64,000 nt of DNA from Rachycentron canadum (Eukaryota > Chordata > Actinopteri > Carangiformes > Rachycentridae): assembly GCA_038496675.1 (NCBI GenBank), contig CM076671.1:7595814-7659813 (forward strand), read 5' to 3'. The translations under genes and the position numbers were made by a program. Below the pieces are notes generated by a model, which saw only the letters and a program-made list of their open reading frames with translations, was not told the DNA's origin and ran no database searches. Positions 21,959 to 35,719 of the stretch are shown here, one piece after another; positions within the stretch are counted from its first letter, which is position 1, and every line of letters starts with the position of its first letter.

Positions 21959-21972
21959 TCACAAGGGGGCGC
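21959..21972 (+). promoter_or_regulatory. CTCF-like motif downstream of gpd1
   Basis: TCACAAGGGGGCGC matches the CTCF core CCASYAGRKGGCRS at 12 of 14 positions, including the full AAGGGGGCGC part. It lies about 95 bases past the gpd1 polyadenylation signal. Confidence 0.35.
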
Positions 21973-24900
21973 ACCCCTCACATCAGAGTGTCGTGTCTGT
22001 GCTGGATGGAAATGAAGATGGGTCATCTCCATAAGCACTAGCAAACACAAGACTGGTGTTTGATCGCAAATGAAAGCTATTCTGTCTTTTATTCATTCAC
22101 ATGCAAAGTACTGCACACCCGTCTTGATCAGTTCTCTGAAATGGGAACTCATTCCTGGAGGCTGATGTTCACACCTGTGTTTGCAGCCATGTCTCACAGT
22201 CACAGGGCTGAAACTGATTCCCACAAGGGCTGCAGTAACTTGGTATGAAAAAGAGGATTAATGAACAAACAGCGTCCTTGTCCCTTGGTCCCAGCCGTAT
22301 GACGTGAACATGGCATTTGTAAGACTTCTTTCTTTGGGTTGGTGTGGAGCTTTACCGGTTAAATCTATGATGAGGTACCTTTCTCCTCTCTTTGAGTTTG
22401 TCTTTCTCCATCTCCTCATTGGTGGGTGTCTTTCCAAGCTATCTCTAACAGTCCCAGGACATCAAAGACTTCATTGGGAAGGCCAGAAAGGGTGATGGGG
22501 CCACAAAGGGGACACGAGGAGCTTCCCCAGGTTCCCATGGGAGCGCTGGGTCCTGCAGGTCGATGTCTTCTACAGTGGGATGGCTCTTCTCATCTCGTAA
22601 CACCAACTGTCATCGGTTGGGTTTTGAGGGAGTGCCGAGACCCTTGTGGTGGCTTGACACAAGCCCAGATCCTCCGTTTCAAAGACAAGGCCCACCTTCA
22701 GCTTGAAAGAGGAGCTTAATCACCACGGTAACTTGTCTGTTGGTACCCCTCGACCCCACGCACATACACAGATACACTGTCCTCCAGTAAGAGGCCCTCT
22801 GGACAGCCGAGTATAATAGCACATCAACATGGATTGAGGTCCATGTTGTTTTTGATGAAATGCTTCATTACCTTTTTAAAAAGCCAAAATTTTGTGTTGA
22901 ACTTTATCTTCAAATCAGCTCTTTCTTTTTATTTTTCTTTAAGTGTGAGATGAGAAGATCGATATCAAATTTTCTCTTAGCATAAAGCCTGGAAGCTATT
23001 CTGGCTCTGTCCAAAGTGGAAAAATACGCCTTTCAACACCTCTAAAGACAACTGTTTAACATGTTGTATCTTTTTGTTTAACTTGTGAGGAAAGAGAAAT
23101 GTGAAAACAACAATTTGTGGTTGCAGGGGGGAGTAATGTTTTGGCATTGGAGTTAAATTACAAAGGGAATACTTTCTATAGAAGGAAAAGTCTTTATTAT
23201 AGCTGTTGACAGCAAAATATTCAAGAATGTGGTCAGTTGTTGTTGAATTTTTAAATCGGCACTAGAACAAGATGAAGGCAGATATCTCAAACCTTTTCTT
23301 ATACATATTTTTATGACTCTAAAATATTATATGAAAGGGGTCATTTGCCTTGGCATACCCATAGAGAAATATCACCCAACCCTGCAGTTACATTAAGCTT
23401 TATGGAGAAATTTTAGCATCTTTCAGCGCTTTGTTTTTCTTTTACAGACCACATCTTTAGTATTGTGGTTCAGCAGCACCTGTTTTCAGCATAAAAGCTC
23501 AAATAGAGCAACTGTATTGCAACCAAATGACAAAGATAGCGTCCAATGAGTGAACTTGGTGGCACGTTTAGTAAGTAAGAGCCAGATACTTCCCTCGGGG
23601 GTCTTGTGGAGACCAGAACAGAGCAACAATAGGGTGAATAATGGACTTAGATTCACCAAGTGGACAGAAACACAACTCTCAATGAACACTTGTGATGCGC
23701 TGTAGGAAGCTGTTTGCAACAACTTTGCCATATGTTATGTTTCTGTAAATGCAGGCGAGCCAGATATCTGCCCCCGAAACTCTTCAGTGTATTAACATTC
23801 AGTAGTGTTGTGATTTATGAGGTATGTTGACACTGGGTTGTTCACAGTCGGCTTATCACACCTGGATGTCCCATGGACGAATGTCTCAGTTGTATATCAA
23901 AACTTCTCCCCTGAGCACTCCAGAGCTTTAATTTTTTTTTTTCTTTTTTTTTTTTAATGTGTGGGCCAGACCACATGTTTCACACCTTTGGATTTATAGC
24001 ACCCAGAGAAGCTTTGCATCAGTGTGAAACCTCACACATAGGCTAATAGATAACTCATAATTTTACCTACAGGCAATTTTGCCGCCTTTTATATATTTGT
24101 ATGTGAGTACGCCTACATTTCTGGATGTGTGTGTATCTGGCACAGAAGGGTGAGAGTCTATCCTACATTCTAAGATAATTACAGGCCGCTGATCTCATCA
24201 GCTGTCACCGCCACACTCTTTTTACATGTCAATGATGGCCAAATGGGACCTCATATCCTTCCTCTAGCTCATACAATGGTCTCCCATTGAAAACATAAGA
24301 AAATCAAAAGAGATAAAGCAAAAGGATGCCACTCCTCATCCCAGCTGGCGTTAGCTCAATGGCAGAGGGCATGGAGTCTTGTCTGTGAAATAACAACCCC
24401 TCCTATTTCTCTCCTCAAGTCCTCCCCCTCAGCCTTCACCTTTGCCCGATTATCTTCATCATCACCTCGGCCTAATCCTGGCACATTCATGTGGACTTTG
24501 CCTCTTTGCCTCCTTTTGTGTTCGCCAGCACTCTGATGAGGAGGGGGGTACGCAAGGGGAACAGGGTTGGAGGTGAAGGCAGTGGTGGCAGTGGTTGCCC
24601 TGGTTTGTCTTTTGCTTTTGCAATCTAGGGGAGGGGAGGGGGGGATACTTGGCAGGAAGCCTGGTTGTGGCATTGCATACAAACACAGGGTAAAAACACA
24701 AACACAAGGCCTATTTGTTTGACTCACATCCTCTTACCTCAGGGAGAGTGGAAAAAAAAAAATCACACGAGACAGCCATAAGATGCGGGTACGTCACGTC
24801 CCTCACTCCCTCCAGGCAGCCATCGATTCTGTAGAGCAGCCAGGGGATGGACAGAGATGAGACAAATGGAAAGCAGTCCACCTCAGGAAATCACTGACTA

Positions 24901-27900
24901 TAATTCAATGAAATTAAATCAGTTTGTACAATAAAAAGTTGGCTTGATGCCTACCCGGTTTGCTGCTTAAAGAAATTATTGAAAAAGCACTTTGATTAGA
25001 TATAAAATACTATCAGCCCAAATGTGAATCTACAAAACAGCATCAGGAGAGTGAACACAATTTATGACAACAATATATGTTTGACGAGACAAAGGGCTGG
25101 CAAAGTCAAAGCTGGATAATGTCTCCTCTCTTTTTTCTATTCTGCATTAAATCTTGTTTCATCTAAATCTCCTTCACTTGATGCTCTGTGGACTCAAAGT
25201 AGCTGACATCAACACAAACTGTGCAGTTCGCACTGATTTGTGGAAGATGAAATCTTTACCGTATGTACTATATGAGTCTCTCTCGGGTCCACGCTTACAT
25301 GCACATAAAGATGCTTTCTTGGGCTGCTGATGTGAAAGGGGACATCGACGCTTTCCCAGTGCAGCTGCAAATAACATTGATGTGGCATTCCAGCATGTCA
25401 GTGTAGCGTGGGCCATGCACAAAGCCACTTCCTGCTCCTCGGAGCAAATGTTCACAAGGGAGACTCCAATCACCCTCCACTACACTGTGATCCTTTCACA
25501 AGTCTGATCAGATTCAATGTGTTTTCCAGCGATCGTGCATGTAAATTAGCCCTGGGCCACATTATCATAAGTTCAAGCCACATCATGCAGACTTTGAAGC
25601 GGTTCCTCCAGGACCGTCTGGTATTTCTATAGTCTCAATCAAAATTATGTCTGACTAATTGGAGACAATGCAGGTTGGAGGGGTTTGCATAAACACAGGT
25701 ACACTGAAGTCAGCAGTCATCTAATTTATAGCTCTGGTCTTGACCACAACTGCAGCACGCAATCCAAAGGGAGGCATTATGGTTGAATGATAAAGCAGCC
25801 TGACACATTTTGAAGACGATGGGGGTGAAACTGTTAAAAGTATTTATGCATTTCCAAGTGTGTTTTCAAGGCTCTTGACATATTAGTGCTGTTCACGCAT
25901 TGAAGCTTCAATCCAAGTCTGTGTTCCAGAGATATTCACCTCATTTTACTGCTGCAGAACGTGGCTTTCCTCTCTCTGGTGCTTACACCAATCGTTTCCT
26001 CAGTGCTCCTGGAGGGCCCTGATCTGTGACATGAAAGGGTTGGGACCTCTTGCTTGGAATATATCCGGATGTGCTGTAGGTCAAGACATATGTTGGAGGA
26101 TCATTAGCCATTAACTCCCTGCTTCACTCAACACATGAGCACAATCAATGTATGTGCAAGAACTAAAAAGGAATTCTTGAACTGCACTGTTGAACCCAGT
26201 AGGTTTGTGCAAATATAACCTTAAACCTGATTTATGCACTGACAGGTTTCCCTTGATGCCAAAATGATGATTTGTGGTACTTGACAATAAAAATAAAAAA
26301 TAAGATGAGGTAGAAGTAGAAGAAGTGTTTTTCTTTCCTATCTTCAAGATAAGAACACATCAGGGGGAGATAATGGAAGACAGGATGTGATTTAGCAAAG
26401 AGGGGGGATTTAAACCTTTTTTTTGTTGTTGTTGTTTATGATAAGACGAGCACACAGAAGTGTTCACGTGTGCGCACAATAATTCTCGTGACATTGTTAG
26501 TCGCAAACTGCGTCTGACAGGCATTCAGATTTATTACTTACAAGTAAAAATTTCAAACTAAGAGCGCTGACAGTGGAGACATAGTGTTGAATAGGCAATA
26601 GCTGTGTTTAACATCTGCATTTTTTACTGTGAAACCTGAGAGTCTGCATGACAAATTGTGCCATTATTTAAATTTTTGTCTTGCAGAAGAAATCCTTGAA
26701 ATCAGGACATTTCCTTTTTTCTATTAGATTAAAATAATACATCACAAACTTCCAATTAGGCAATCAAAGATTTCCATTATGAAATGCTACTGAAAATGAC
26801 ATGGTCAGTCTCCACGGATTATTTCCCTTCTCCTTCATCGCATTTATTACCAATCAGCACAATACAATACGCCTTTTTATCCGATTAGCGTCTGACATTT
26901 AGGTTTAATTTAAATGCCTGTGCCAAAAAAGACAACCATGGGATGATGCTCTTTGCTTGGTCTGGCCGTTTTGTCTGGCTTCAAAATAGTTTACAGATCA
27001 TCAGATCAAATTGTTCTTTGTGTGATTTATGAAATCATCTATCTTTCAGCTCTCCCCAGCCCAAAGTCTTGTAATGTCGTCAGCCTACTCAGTCACTTAG
27101 TCTCGCTCTGTCTCTCTGAGTGAACAATGTTGCAATGCAGTGAGCTTAGAGGGGAAGAATGTGACAACAGAATGGAACTACGGGAGAAATTATTGCATTT
27201 GAGACCGCAAGGAATGTAGCAGAGATGGGCTGAAGTGGAGCGTTTGTTCAAAGTGGTTATGGATGACCTATAGTGGGTGGTTTAGGCCATAGTCGAAGGG
27301 GTCTGTCATCTAGGCAGCAGGCTAAGAAACATGAAATTAAAAGTTTACGTTATGCACTTTTGAGTCAGATGCAAAAATGAAAAATAAGCTAAATATGACA
27401 TCAGGGATAAGGTTGATTTGACATCCTTGCATCTTGCGGGCTACAGGGATGGGTGGCAGCGAGGAATGCAGCGCGCTAAGGAGAACCCTGCAGAGAGGCC
27501 GATGAAAAGCAGACCGCTGGTGGCTCCCAGCCGGCATAAAGAAGTCTACTTGGCAGTAGAGCTGAGAGTCATGTGCCTCCATTTAAATGAGAAGGCAAGA
27601 AAGGGGAGAGAGAGCACAGAAGAGGAGGGAGAGCAAAACAGGCTGAGCTAAGAGGCTGGGGACTCTGCCAAGCCAAGACACTTGAGGAATGCAGCAGCAG
27701 TTCTCTCTTTAAAGCAATATCATTACAGTTACTGCTATCTGAGTCAGGAAAACAGCTTCTAGTCCAGTCAGCAGGTCTCATAGCCAGTGTCAACGGATGA
27801 CAGGTAACACCATTAGGAAAAAGAGACAAATTGCAATAGTTGATCACTGAACTTGGACTCTCCCCTAACTGTGGGATTCCAAGAACAGCTATATATTTGT

Positions 27901-30900
27901 TTTTTGTGAGTGTGTTATTGCCAAAAGAGAAAGCATGCATGTGTCTGCAAAGGGTTGGTACCTGCACATAACTGCATGTCTGTGAACCGAGCATTTCAGA
28001 GGCAAGTGAGCAATTTTCTTGTCTTGCCAGCGTTTGTGGCGCTGTGTGTGAGAGCGTAAGGCATGTGTTGTGACTCCTCCAACCCTGGCAGTTAGTTAAT
28101 AAACACAGGCCTGTCAACAGCTGCTGGTGATGTAATGTGGAACTTCTCCTCACTCTCCTTATCCTCCCACCCCACCCCACCCTGCCCTGCCTCCCTAACT
28201 CCCCTCCACCAACTCCACCACCTCCCTCCCTTCTATTTACAAGTCTTTACTGGGTGTTGCTGCAGACTTCCAGCACTGGCAGTGGGTTTAAGTGTGTGTG
28301 TGTGCGCGTGTATTTGCGTGCACACCCCTCAGTCCTGCAACAGGGGAATTTACGACAGTATATTTTCAGCTGCCATCAAAGGAAATTCCACATCATCACG
28401 TTGTCTTCCTCACGAAAACACCTCAGAGAGACTTGGAGCTTCAGATCTGACTACAAACCTGTTGAGTGGAGAGGATCCGGCCGGCGCAGAGTAAGTTGCC
28501 TGTCCGTCTGCTGACATTACAGGAGGCTGAACAGTTTCATCCTCATTCATAGCCTGTGAGAAATGAACATGAGCGCCCAGCATGGGGCAGCTTTAGCCCT
28601 CACTTTTGACTTTGAGAGTTTGGGCAAGGTGTGGTTATTGTTGTTTGTGCAGCAATGCTCACACAGAAGCAATTGAAGGTGCTTGACATAAAGCAAATTA
28701 ATTAAAGAGCAAATGAAAAAAAAAAAAAAGCTAACAATAAATATTATCTAATAATTACCTCCAACAGCTAATGTGCTGTTTGCGAGCAAGTCTAACAACA
28801 AAGCAACCAAACAGGCTAAACAGCTAATGACTTACTTGCAGTTTAGGCCAAATTATTCAAAAATATTCAGAACTGACTGTCAAGGCTTGACACGGCAAGT
28901 GAAAAAGTAGCTCAAATCCATGTCCGCCAGCTTCCCTACATATGTGTTGACACCCCCAAAAAGATGTGGACACGTTTGTTTGTCAACAAGCGAAGCTAAG
29001 TGATGTCCTCAGTCTCAAAAGCATGTAGCTGCTATGTTAGCCGTTAGCTAGCTAACCCAGTTACACTGCAAAAACATGTGAAAACTGCCAAAATTACAAG
29101 CATAAAATATGATCTAATATTATTATATATGGTATAATATTCAAAACATAACACACATGATAATAGCTATGTTTTAAGCACTGTTAAGTGTGAGGCCATA
29201 ACATAAAATGATAATAGTAACAATGAGGTTTGCAACCTTATTATTGTTTGTTATCATGTTGTTGTAAATGTTTGCTTCATTTATTATCATAAAGCTCGTC
29301 CTTGGTTTTCAAATGCTCTGAACTGAGGGAAAGACGATGTCACACACAGGCCTGTGCTGTGAGAGAACGCACACAGGATAAACACACGCTGACACACTGT
29401 TGTTTCTCAAGCTGTCAGCAGCCCACTGATGAAATGTGTGCGTTCAGTCCTTTCGTGAGCTGCCCATCGCACGGTGCTCACATACCAAAGTGAGGAGGGG
29501 GTGGGGGGTGGGGGGCACAGTTGTGTATTTTGATAACAGTCGGAAAATTCCTCTGCCCTCTCTTGGCTTGCTGCATCATCCCTGAGCCTTTGCAGTATAT
29601 TTTTCTGTCTTTTTGCTATCATGAGAGGGTTCAGCAGAGAGTCAGGCTGTCCGATGAAGCACGCTGGGCTGCAGTGAACTACTGTCCCACGACAGGAAGC
29701 TCAGTTCATCTTTTTGTTCCAGGATGTATATAAAAGCGCCCTACGCATCTGGTGGGATAAGCGTGAACAGGAACCTACACATCGATGACAAGATTTAAAG
29801 CCGCTTGGGCAAATTCTGGCAGAATCTTTAACTTTAAAAGTGTCTTGGTCGCACATTTTCTTGTTTGCAGATTATTACAGCATAACATCTGAGAACCAGT
29901 CTTTTCTGATTGCTCACTGGATGTACCATGACTCATATCAAACAAACTTTATTGAACAAATAGGCAAAATCAAATATTGATAGTACACGCTTCAAAGTGA
30001 CAGCTCGTAAAAATGTATCTCTGAAGAAAACCAAAAAAATCCAGATGCTAAAAATGTGAAGAGGACTTACGAAGACAGAACTGGAGCATCTGGTGATAAG
30101 AGGGAATATGAGCACAGATGATTAAAAATGCAGAGCTGGTTGTCACATAACTGTCTTCTTATTGCAAATGATTTACAAATGCCTCACAGTCCCCCAGCAT
30201 GTCTCATAGCTTTGTGACTGTAAAAACATAATGAGCTTCTTTTGCACTTTTGCAGGATCATCTTTACTCTTCCAGACATCCCTGCCTTTAAGCCTTTGAT
30301 GGAAGTGCGTGGTGGCCTTGTTTTGTTTAAAGATCAGCTGTTTGACAGAGCATCAGCCCAAGGTATTGAGACAAAAAGGCTGTCATTTATTGATTTCAGC
30401 TCTTCCACTTAGAGGATTTGCATCTTTTCACTGTTTTAAATAATAATCATGTGTACAGAAACATAACAACAAAATAACAAAAAAAAAAACGTTCTTACTT
30501 TGCAATTGTGTGACAATTCATGATCAGAATAGTTTACAATATAACCTCTTTCATTGTACCGCAAGTCCATACTTCCCCTAATAATCAGGTTTAAATGCCA
30601 GCAAGACAAACAAGCTCTTGCAACATGATCTCAAAAAGGATGAAGATATGCACATGTTCTGACTGGCTTTGATAATTGCAATTAAAATGATAAAATTCTT
30701 CACAGTTACATAATAGAGCATTGTTTTGACATGTGTTCTGCCTGTGTTGCAGCATCAGCATTCATTTTAAAGGGACTGTTAAATGACCTATGAGCCTTAA
30801 CGGTAAGCCTCTCATTTTCACACCCACGTGATAGATACTTAAATGTTAAACATGTTATGATTACCAGTGTGGTAAAACACTGATACACTGTGGCAGCAGC

Positions 30901-31450
30901 CATGAGCGCAGAGTATAAAAATGCAAGGAAAAGACATAACATTCAGCATAATGATTGGTTTGCTAACAGAGTAAAAACAACAGAGCAGGGTAAAGTATGG
31001 CTTATTGTTCGAGGCTCTCAGACACAGTAATACCATGTTAGGATGTGCCAGGCTACAGTTGGTGGTGCCAACTGTACCGGGACACATGCAGAGACAGGAT
31101 CAGACAGGCCGGCCAGCAGAGGGACTCAAAACATCCGATCAGCATCGACCATCTGTGCTGCTAGAATACAGATGGACCTCTCTCCCTCTGCACATTAAAC
31201 CCCACATCAGACACTTGCATGCTTCAATTTTCTCCTCAGTGAATGGAAAGCAATAGCACCCCCATTGTCCCCTCCCACTTCCCTCGGTGTAGCAGGCGAA
31301 TTAAAAGCGCGGCTCAAACGTATAATCTTCCCGGTCATTCATTCTTCTCCCCGGACATGGCAATCTAGATGAATCATTCAGAAGAAAAATAAAGAGAGAA
31401 CTGGGATCTGAACTGTGGGGGATGCTGCTGCTCTGACCCCATTTCTGCCC
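21973..31450. other. Intergenic sequence, no gene recognised
   Basis: About 9.5 kb of mostly unique sequence with ordinary stop density and short unlinked open frames. The longest (27569-28180, minus strand) has no family resemblance and no start or splice context. Poly-T tracts lie near 23930, and a GTAAGT donor-like site follows a GC-richer stretch near 28492. A TATATAAAAG lies at 29727-29736 with no evident downstream coding exon. Confidence 0.5.
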
Positions 31451-31839
31451 NNNNNNNNNNNNNNNNNNNNNNNNNNNNNNNNNNNNNNNNNNNNNNNNNN
31501 NNNNNNNNNNNNNNNNNNNNNNNNNNNNNNNNNNNNNNNNNNNNNNNNNNNNNNNNNNNNNNNNNNNNNNNNNNNNNNNNNNNNNNNNNNNNNNNNNNNN
31601 NNNNNNNNNNNNNNNNNNNNNNNNNNNNNNNNNNNNNNNNNNNNNNNNNNNNNNNNNNNNNNNNNNNNNNNNNNNNNNNNNNNNNNNNNNNNNNNNNNNN
31701 NNNNNNNNNNNNNNNNNNNNNNNNNNNNNNNNNNNNNNNNNNNNNNNNNNNNNNNNNNNNNNNNNNNNNNNNNNNNNNNNNNNNNNNNNNNNNNNNNNNN
31801 NNNNNNNNNNNNNNNNNNNNNNNNNNNNNNNNNNNNNNN
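31451..31839. other. Assembly gap (389 N)
   Basis: The gap is a run of N. It is followed directly by a C-run (31840-31847), the kind of homopolymer that often stops sequencing reads. Confidence 0.99.
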
Positions 31840-34800
31840 CCCCCCCCTTCTCATTCAAGGCAGGCAGAGACAAAATGAATTGGTTCCTGGGGCAAAGGGG
31901 GTGCACCAATCAATGTCCAATCCCCCCACCATCCATTTTCAGAAACTGGCACTCCCTGGCATTGCTCTCTCTCTTTTTTTTTTAGGGGAGTATCAGGGTA
32001 TTGATCACAGAAGTTCGAGTCAGTATTTAGCCAGGGAGCTTTTATTTTTGAGACATGTATTTTCCAAAATGATTTGTGATAGATGTGGATGCCAATTGAA
32101 AACTCATGCCAAAATGCATGTCTGGAATCTGGGGTCCTTGGCTCTCCATCGCTCATTATTTTCTTCCAGATTACCATTTAAACATTTGTGCTATCATTTA
32201 TTGTATAGTTTAATGCATAACCCATGACTAAATCAATTGACAACAAAACACTAGATGTAGGTTATTCAGTTGTACAAACCACAGGAAATCCTTTTATTGC
32301 AAATTGCACTGCACTTACTCCTCAAAGCTTTCTTTTATGGGAAAGGGGCCAAAGTTCAAGTCACTTGATAGCTCTGTTTGAACTTACCGTGTTAAGGATT
32401 TCTTAGTTGTGGCGACTCTTTGCATAGTGTGAAATGAGAATGTGCATGGGTGAAAGCCTGACTGTATTGGGTACAAAGGGCAGTATTGTCACTTGTGGCA
32501 GAGTCTGGTCTCTGTAACACTTGGGAGTCAAAAGCCAGAGGGTGGAGCAGCAGTGTGTCTTTAGCAGACCTGCTACTTACTGTATGTGTAGGATTAGTCC
32601 TGTGCCAGGAAAAGGTCAGTGATTGCAATAAATGCACAGCTGCCTAATTCTTCTCAGCTTACAAAGGAACAGTATCAAATCTGAGTCATGACCATCCATA
32701 TTCATGGACAATCTGGGCTTATTATCACCGTTTATCCGTGAGGCTCACAGTCTGTTTTCTGTACAGCGATCTCTCAATGGGTTTAAGTGTTATCATTAAG
32801 CTGTTATCCCCTCACATTATCCCTGTTGTAGTTTGGAGCTGTCTGGGGCTCTGTGACCTCAGCTGGGTCCTCTCTTGTTCCTGGAGCAGATGTGAAAAAA
32901 GAGAGTGTGTGTGTGTTGTCCCCCCCCCCCCCCCACTCACCTCTCTCCATTTGGGTTGTACACACACACACACGCACCATCCTGCCGCGCCTCCTCCCTT
33001 CACCCTGGCATCTAATTAGCCCTACAGCACAAAGACTCCCAGATGTCAGCGTCCTCCTGGCTTCCTTTGATTATATCCTTTCCACCCCACTGGCTGGTTT
33101 GCCGACTGGCTGGATGGCCGGCTGGAGGCCGTGCGGACTACAGGCGTCGACGCGTGTCACTTTGCGTAGGTCAACACAGGACCAGTTTAACATATCAGTG
33201 ATTGCTTTTGGTGTAAATCACAGGAAAACAGGAAGGAGGGGAGCACAGTCCTGAATAGGCTAGAGCTGCAGAGAGGCTCTTAGTGTGTGATAAATGTAGA
33301 CAAAGCTGCTTTTATTTTTGTGATACAGCTTCATGTAAATACAAAGAACACGTCTCATATACTATTAGTCACCAGGCTAGTGTCATAATATTTAAAATAG
33401 CGTTTAAAATAGCAACAAGCAGTTCATTTCCTTTAAAGCCAAGTAACCAGAGAAACAGGAACAATATGAGCACAGTCAACAAGTTTGTCGGCTGAGGACA
33501 TTAGCTTACAGCAAACAATCAGATTTCAATGATTTCCAATGATTTCTTAATGGATGAGATGTTGATTACCAGTGCTGTGGAACATACAGGATATCTGAGG
33601 AATGAAGGTTTCAGCAGTTCTTGGAGAAATGTCATAGCCTCAAACAATAGAGTTTCAAATAAGGAAATAAATCTACATTGTTGCTAATGGCTAAAGGCCT
33701 TCAATCAGTCATTATTGCATGTTGAAACGTGTTATAGATGGAAAGTGAAATTAAAATGTTGCTGACACCTACTGAGTCTGCATTGCTGTAGGGGTCTGAC
33801 ATGTAAACTCAAATCAGCTTGGTGGAGCTTAAGGGCAGCTGACGGCATAAAAACAAGCTGTCATTTGGTTTGTTTAACTGTCAAAGGTAGGTGTTTTCCT
33901 CGCTTTTATCACCTGCCCTTATCTGAATGCCCCTGATATCTGGCTTTAAATGTGTTTGCCTAATCTCTGTCACTTCCGATCCATGCACTACCTCATCCCT
34001 TATGCTCTCTATACCCTAAGGAAAATGTTGCCAGTGCTTTCTATATTGAGTCTGGGCAATCAGGCACAGTGCTATAATCCATTTTAATCATTTACTCTAA
34101 ATTTCTTATAACCCCCCCCCTATCTCTGCATCCGAGGGATTACTTCCTCCTCTAATCTCCAGCGGAAAGGGACCAAACTGAAATGTAATCTAAACATAGA
34201 CCAGAGTATTTCATCTGATGCAACACACTTGCACAATTAGTCACTGCAAAGCCATGGAGAGCGGGAGAGAGACAGGCAGGACCCTGATGTTTCTGTGTCA
34301 TTAAAGACATTGACTTTCACATCCTGCTCACTGATTAGACAACTTCCTTCTAATCTAGACAGCCGGAGGGAGAATTCAGAAACGTTCAGACAGCGACCGT
34401 GTTGTGTTTAGAAATATAACATCGGATCTGGATGAAAATTCAGAGGCCGATCCTGCATGCAATCTGACCTTTCGCCGCCTCAAGTCAATAAGTTTGGGCT
34501 CTGCAGATTGGCAGTGGATGGAACATGTCATGTTGATGTGTGGGGATGTTTGACAAGTGTAGTCACGCTGCCGAGGCTTTAGACGGGGTGTAACAGCATC
34601 AGCCTTCAGCAGATGTAAAAAGGGGCTTTGGGAAGCGATGTTGCATAAGTAGGTTTCTGAGCCAAGTAAACACAGCTGAATTGAAAAAAATATGGCATTC
34701 ATAAAATTCAGCCTCTTTCTGAACCTAGCCAGTGGTGACACTCAATTATTGTGAAAAGGTTGGTAATCAAACAATAAAAAAAGTCTTTGTTAAATTGGCA

Positions 34801-35616
34801 AGTTAGATTCATTATCTCCCAAACAATTAAAATGAGAAAGAAATACACATTGACTTAATATCCCGTCATTAACCTGATTTACAGGATATTTTGTACTTAA
34901 ACACGGGCACTTAGATAGGTTTCATCTCTATTTTAGTTACATAAGACACAGCTAGGGTTTATGCACGCACTCATGCACGCAGTAGTACAAGCTGTGTTGC
35001 ACAGAGAAAGGTCCCTTGACCCCGAGGCGCCCATCAGCCGAACTTTGACCCTGTCTTCACCAATGAGGAAGTGCTGTGCTTACATTGTGCACCACCACAG
35101 TGAGTCTAAAGCTGTGGGCTCATTGTAAAGGAGTAGTATGCGTGAAGTGAAGTGTTTATCTTCGGCTGCGGCCTCAGTCAGGCCAGGTCGGACTGGTTCC
35201 CAGCGCTGTTTGGAAAGGCCTAGAAAAACAAAAGTGCTGAAGCTTGGGGCTTGGGTTGGGTTGGAGGGGAGGGATGCCCGGGTGACGCCAAGAGCAGGCA
35301 GCAAGACCTAGCTGCAGCTTAGTGATCCCAGAGTCCTGTCAGGCCTGAGGAGAGGTCAACACTTCAAGCTCCCTCGCCAGCTTTCTTTGAGGGAAGGCAC
35401 TGCAGTAGAAAGTGAAAGAGAAGGGAGAGAAGGAAAGCAAAAGGGATAGGTTCAGCACCTCTGAGACTGCTGCCTCTGCCGCTCTTGACTTGGACTCTGA
35501 TCTCATGTAAAAGGTGAAAGCCCTCATAACAACGGAAACATGACATACCGGACACAAGGTACTCCTTGTTGACTTTCTCCCCCCTCCTACTCCTCCCCCT
35601 TTCACCCTCCCTCCAG
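31840..35616. other. Intergenic or intronic sequence, no gene recognised
   Basis: Mostly unique sequence. A C-run lies at 32920-32934, and a further C-run near 34110. No splice-bounded open frame was found. Confidence 0.5.
32920..32934. repeat. Poly-C run within a TG/CA-rich stretch
   Basis: About 15 C residues follow a short GT repeat, and CA repeats occur about 30 bases later. Confidence 0.9.
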
Positions 35617-35719
35617 GGCTTCCCAGGTGTGTGAATTGCTGCAGGGCAGAGGGACCATGAACAGACACCTGGAGAGCAGAGAGCAGTTAAAGAGATTGTC
35701 CCTTGACAGCGGCCTGCCG
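35617..35719 (+). CDS. Candidate coding exon of an unidentified gene
   Basis: A 40-base C/T tract ending CCCTCCCTCCAG forms a textbook acceptor at 35616, and GTAAGT follows at 35720. The 103-base segment between is open in phase 1, reading ASQVCELLQGRGT, then MNRHLESREQLK and RLSLDSGLP, and it ends in phase 0. The residues are polar and helix-prone with a possible basophilic phosphosite (KRLSLDS). It may be an internal exon, or it may start translation at the ATG at 35657, which has A at -3. The gene is not recognised. The next exon with compatible phase was not identified, so the rest of the gene may lie beyond the window. Confidence 0.38.

Noticed and set aside
24348..24380. tRNA A-box-like GTTAGCTCAATGGCAGAGG
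   Set aside because: No B box, anticodon stem or acceptor stem follows at the right distance.
27569..28180. 203-codon minus-strand frame
   Set aside because: Composition is that of random non-coding sequence, there is no domain or splice context, and one end is C/T-rich low complexity.
31301..32227. Frames of 158-270 codons around 31.4-32.2 kb
   Set aside because: They run through the N gap, so their length is meaningless.
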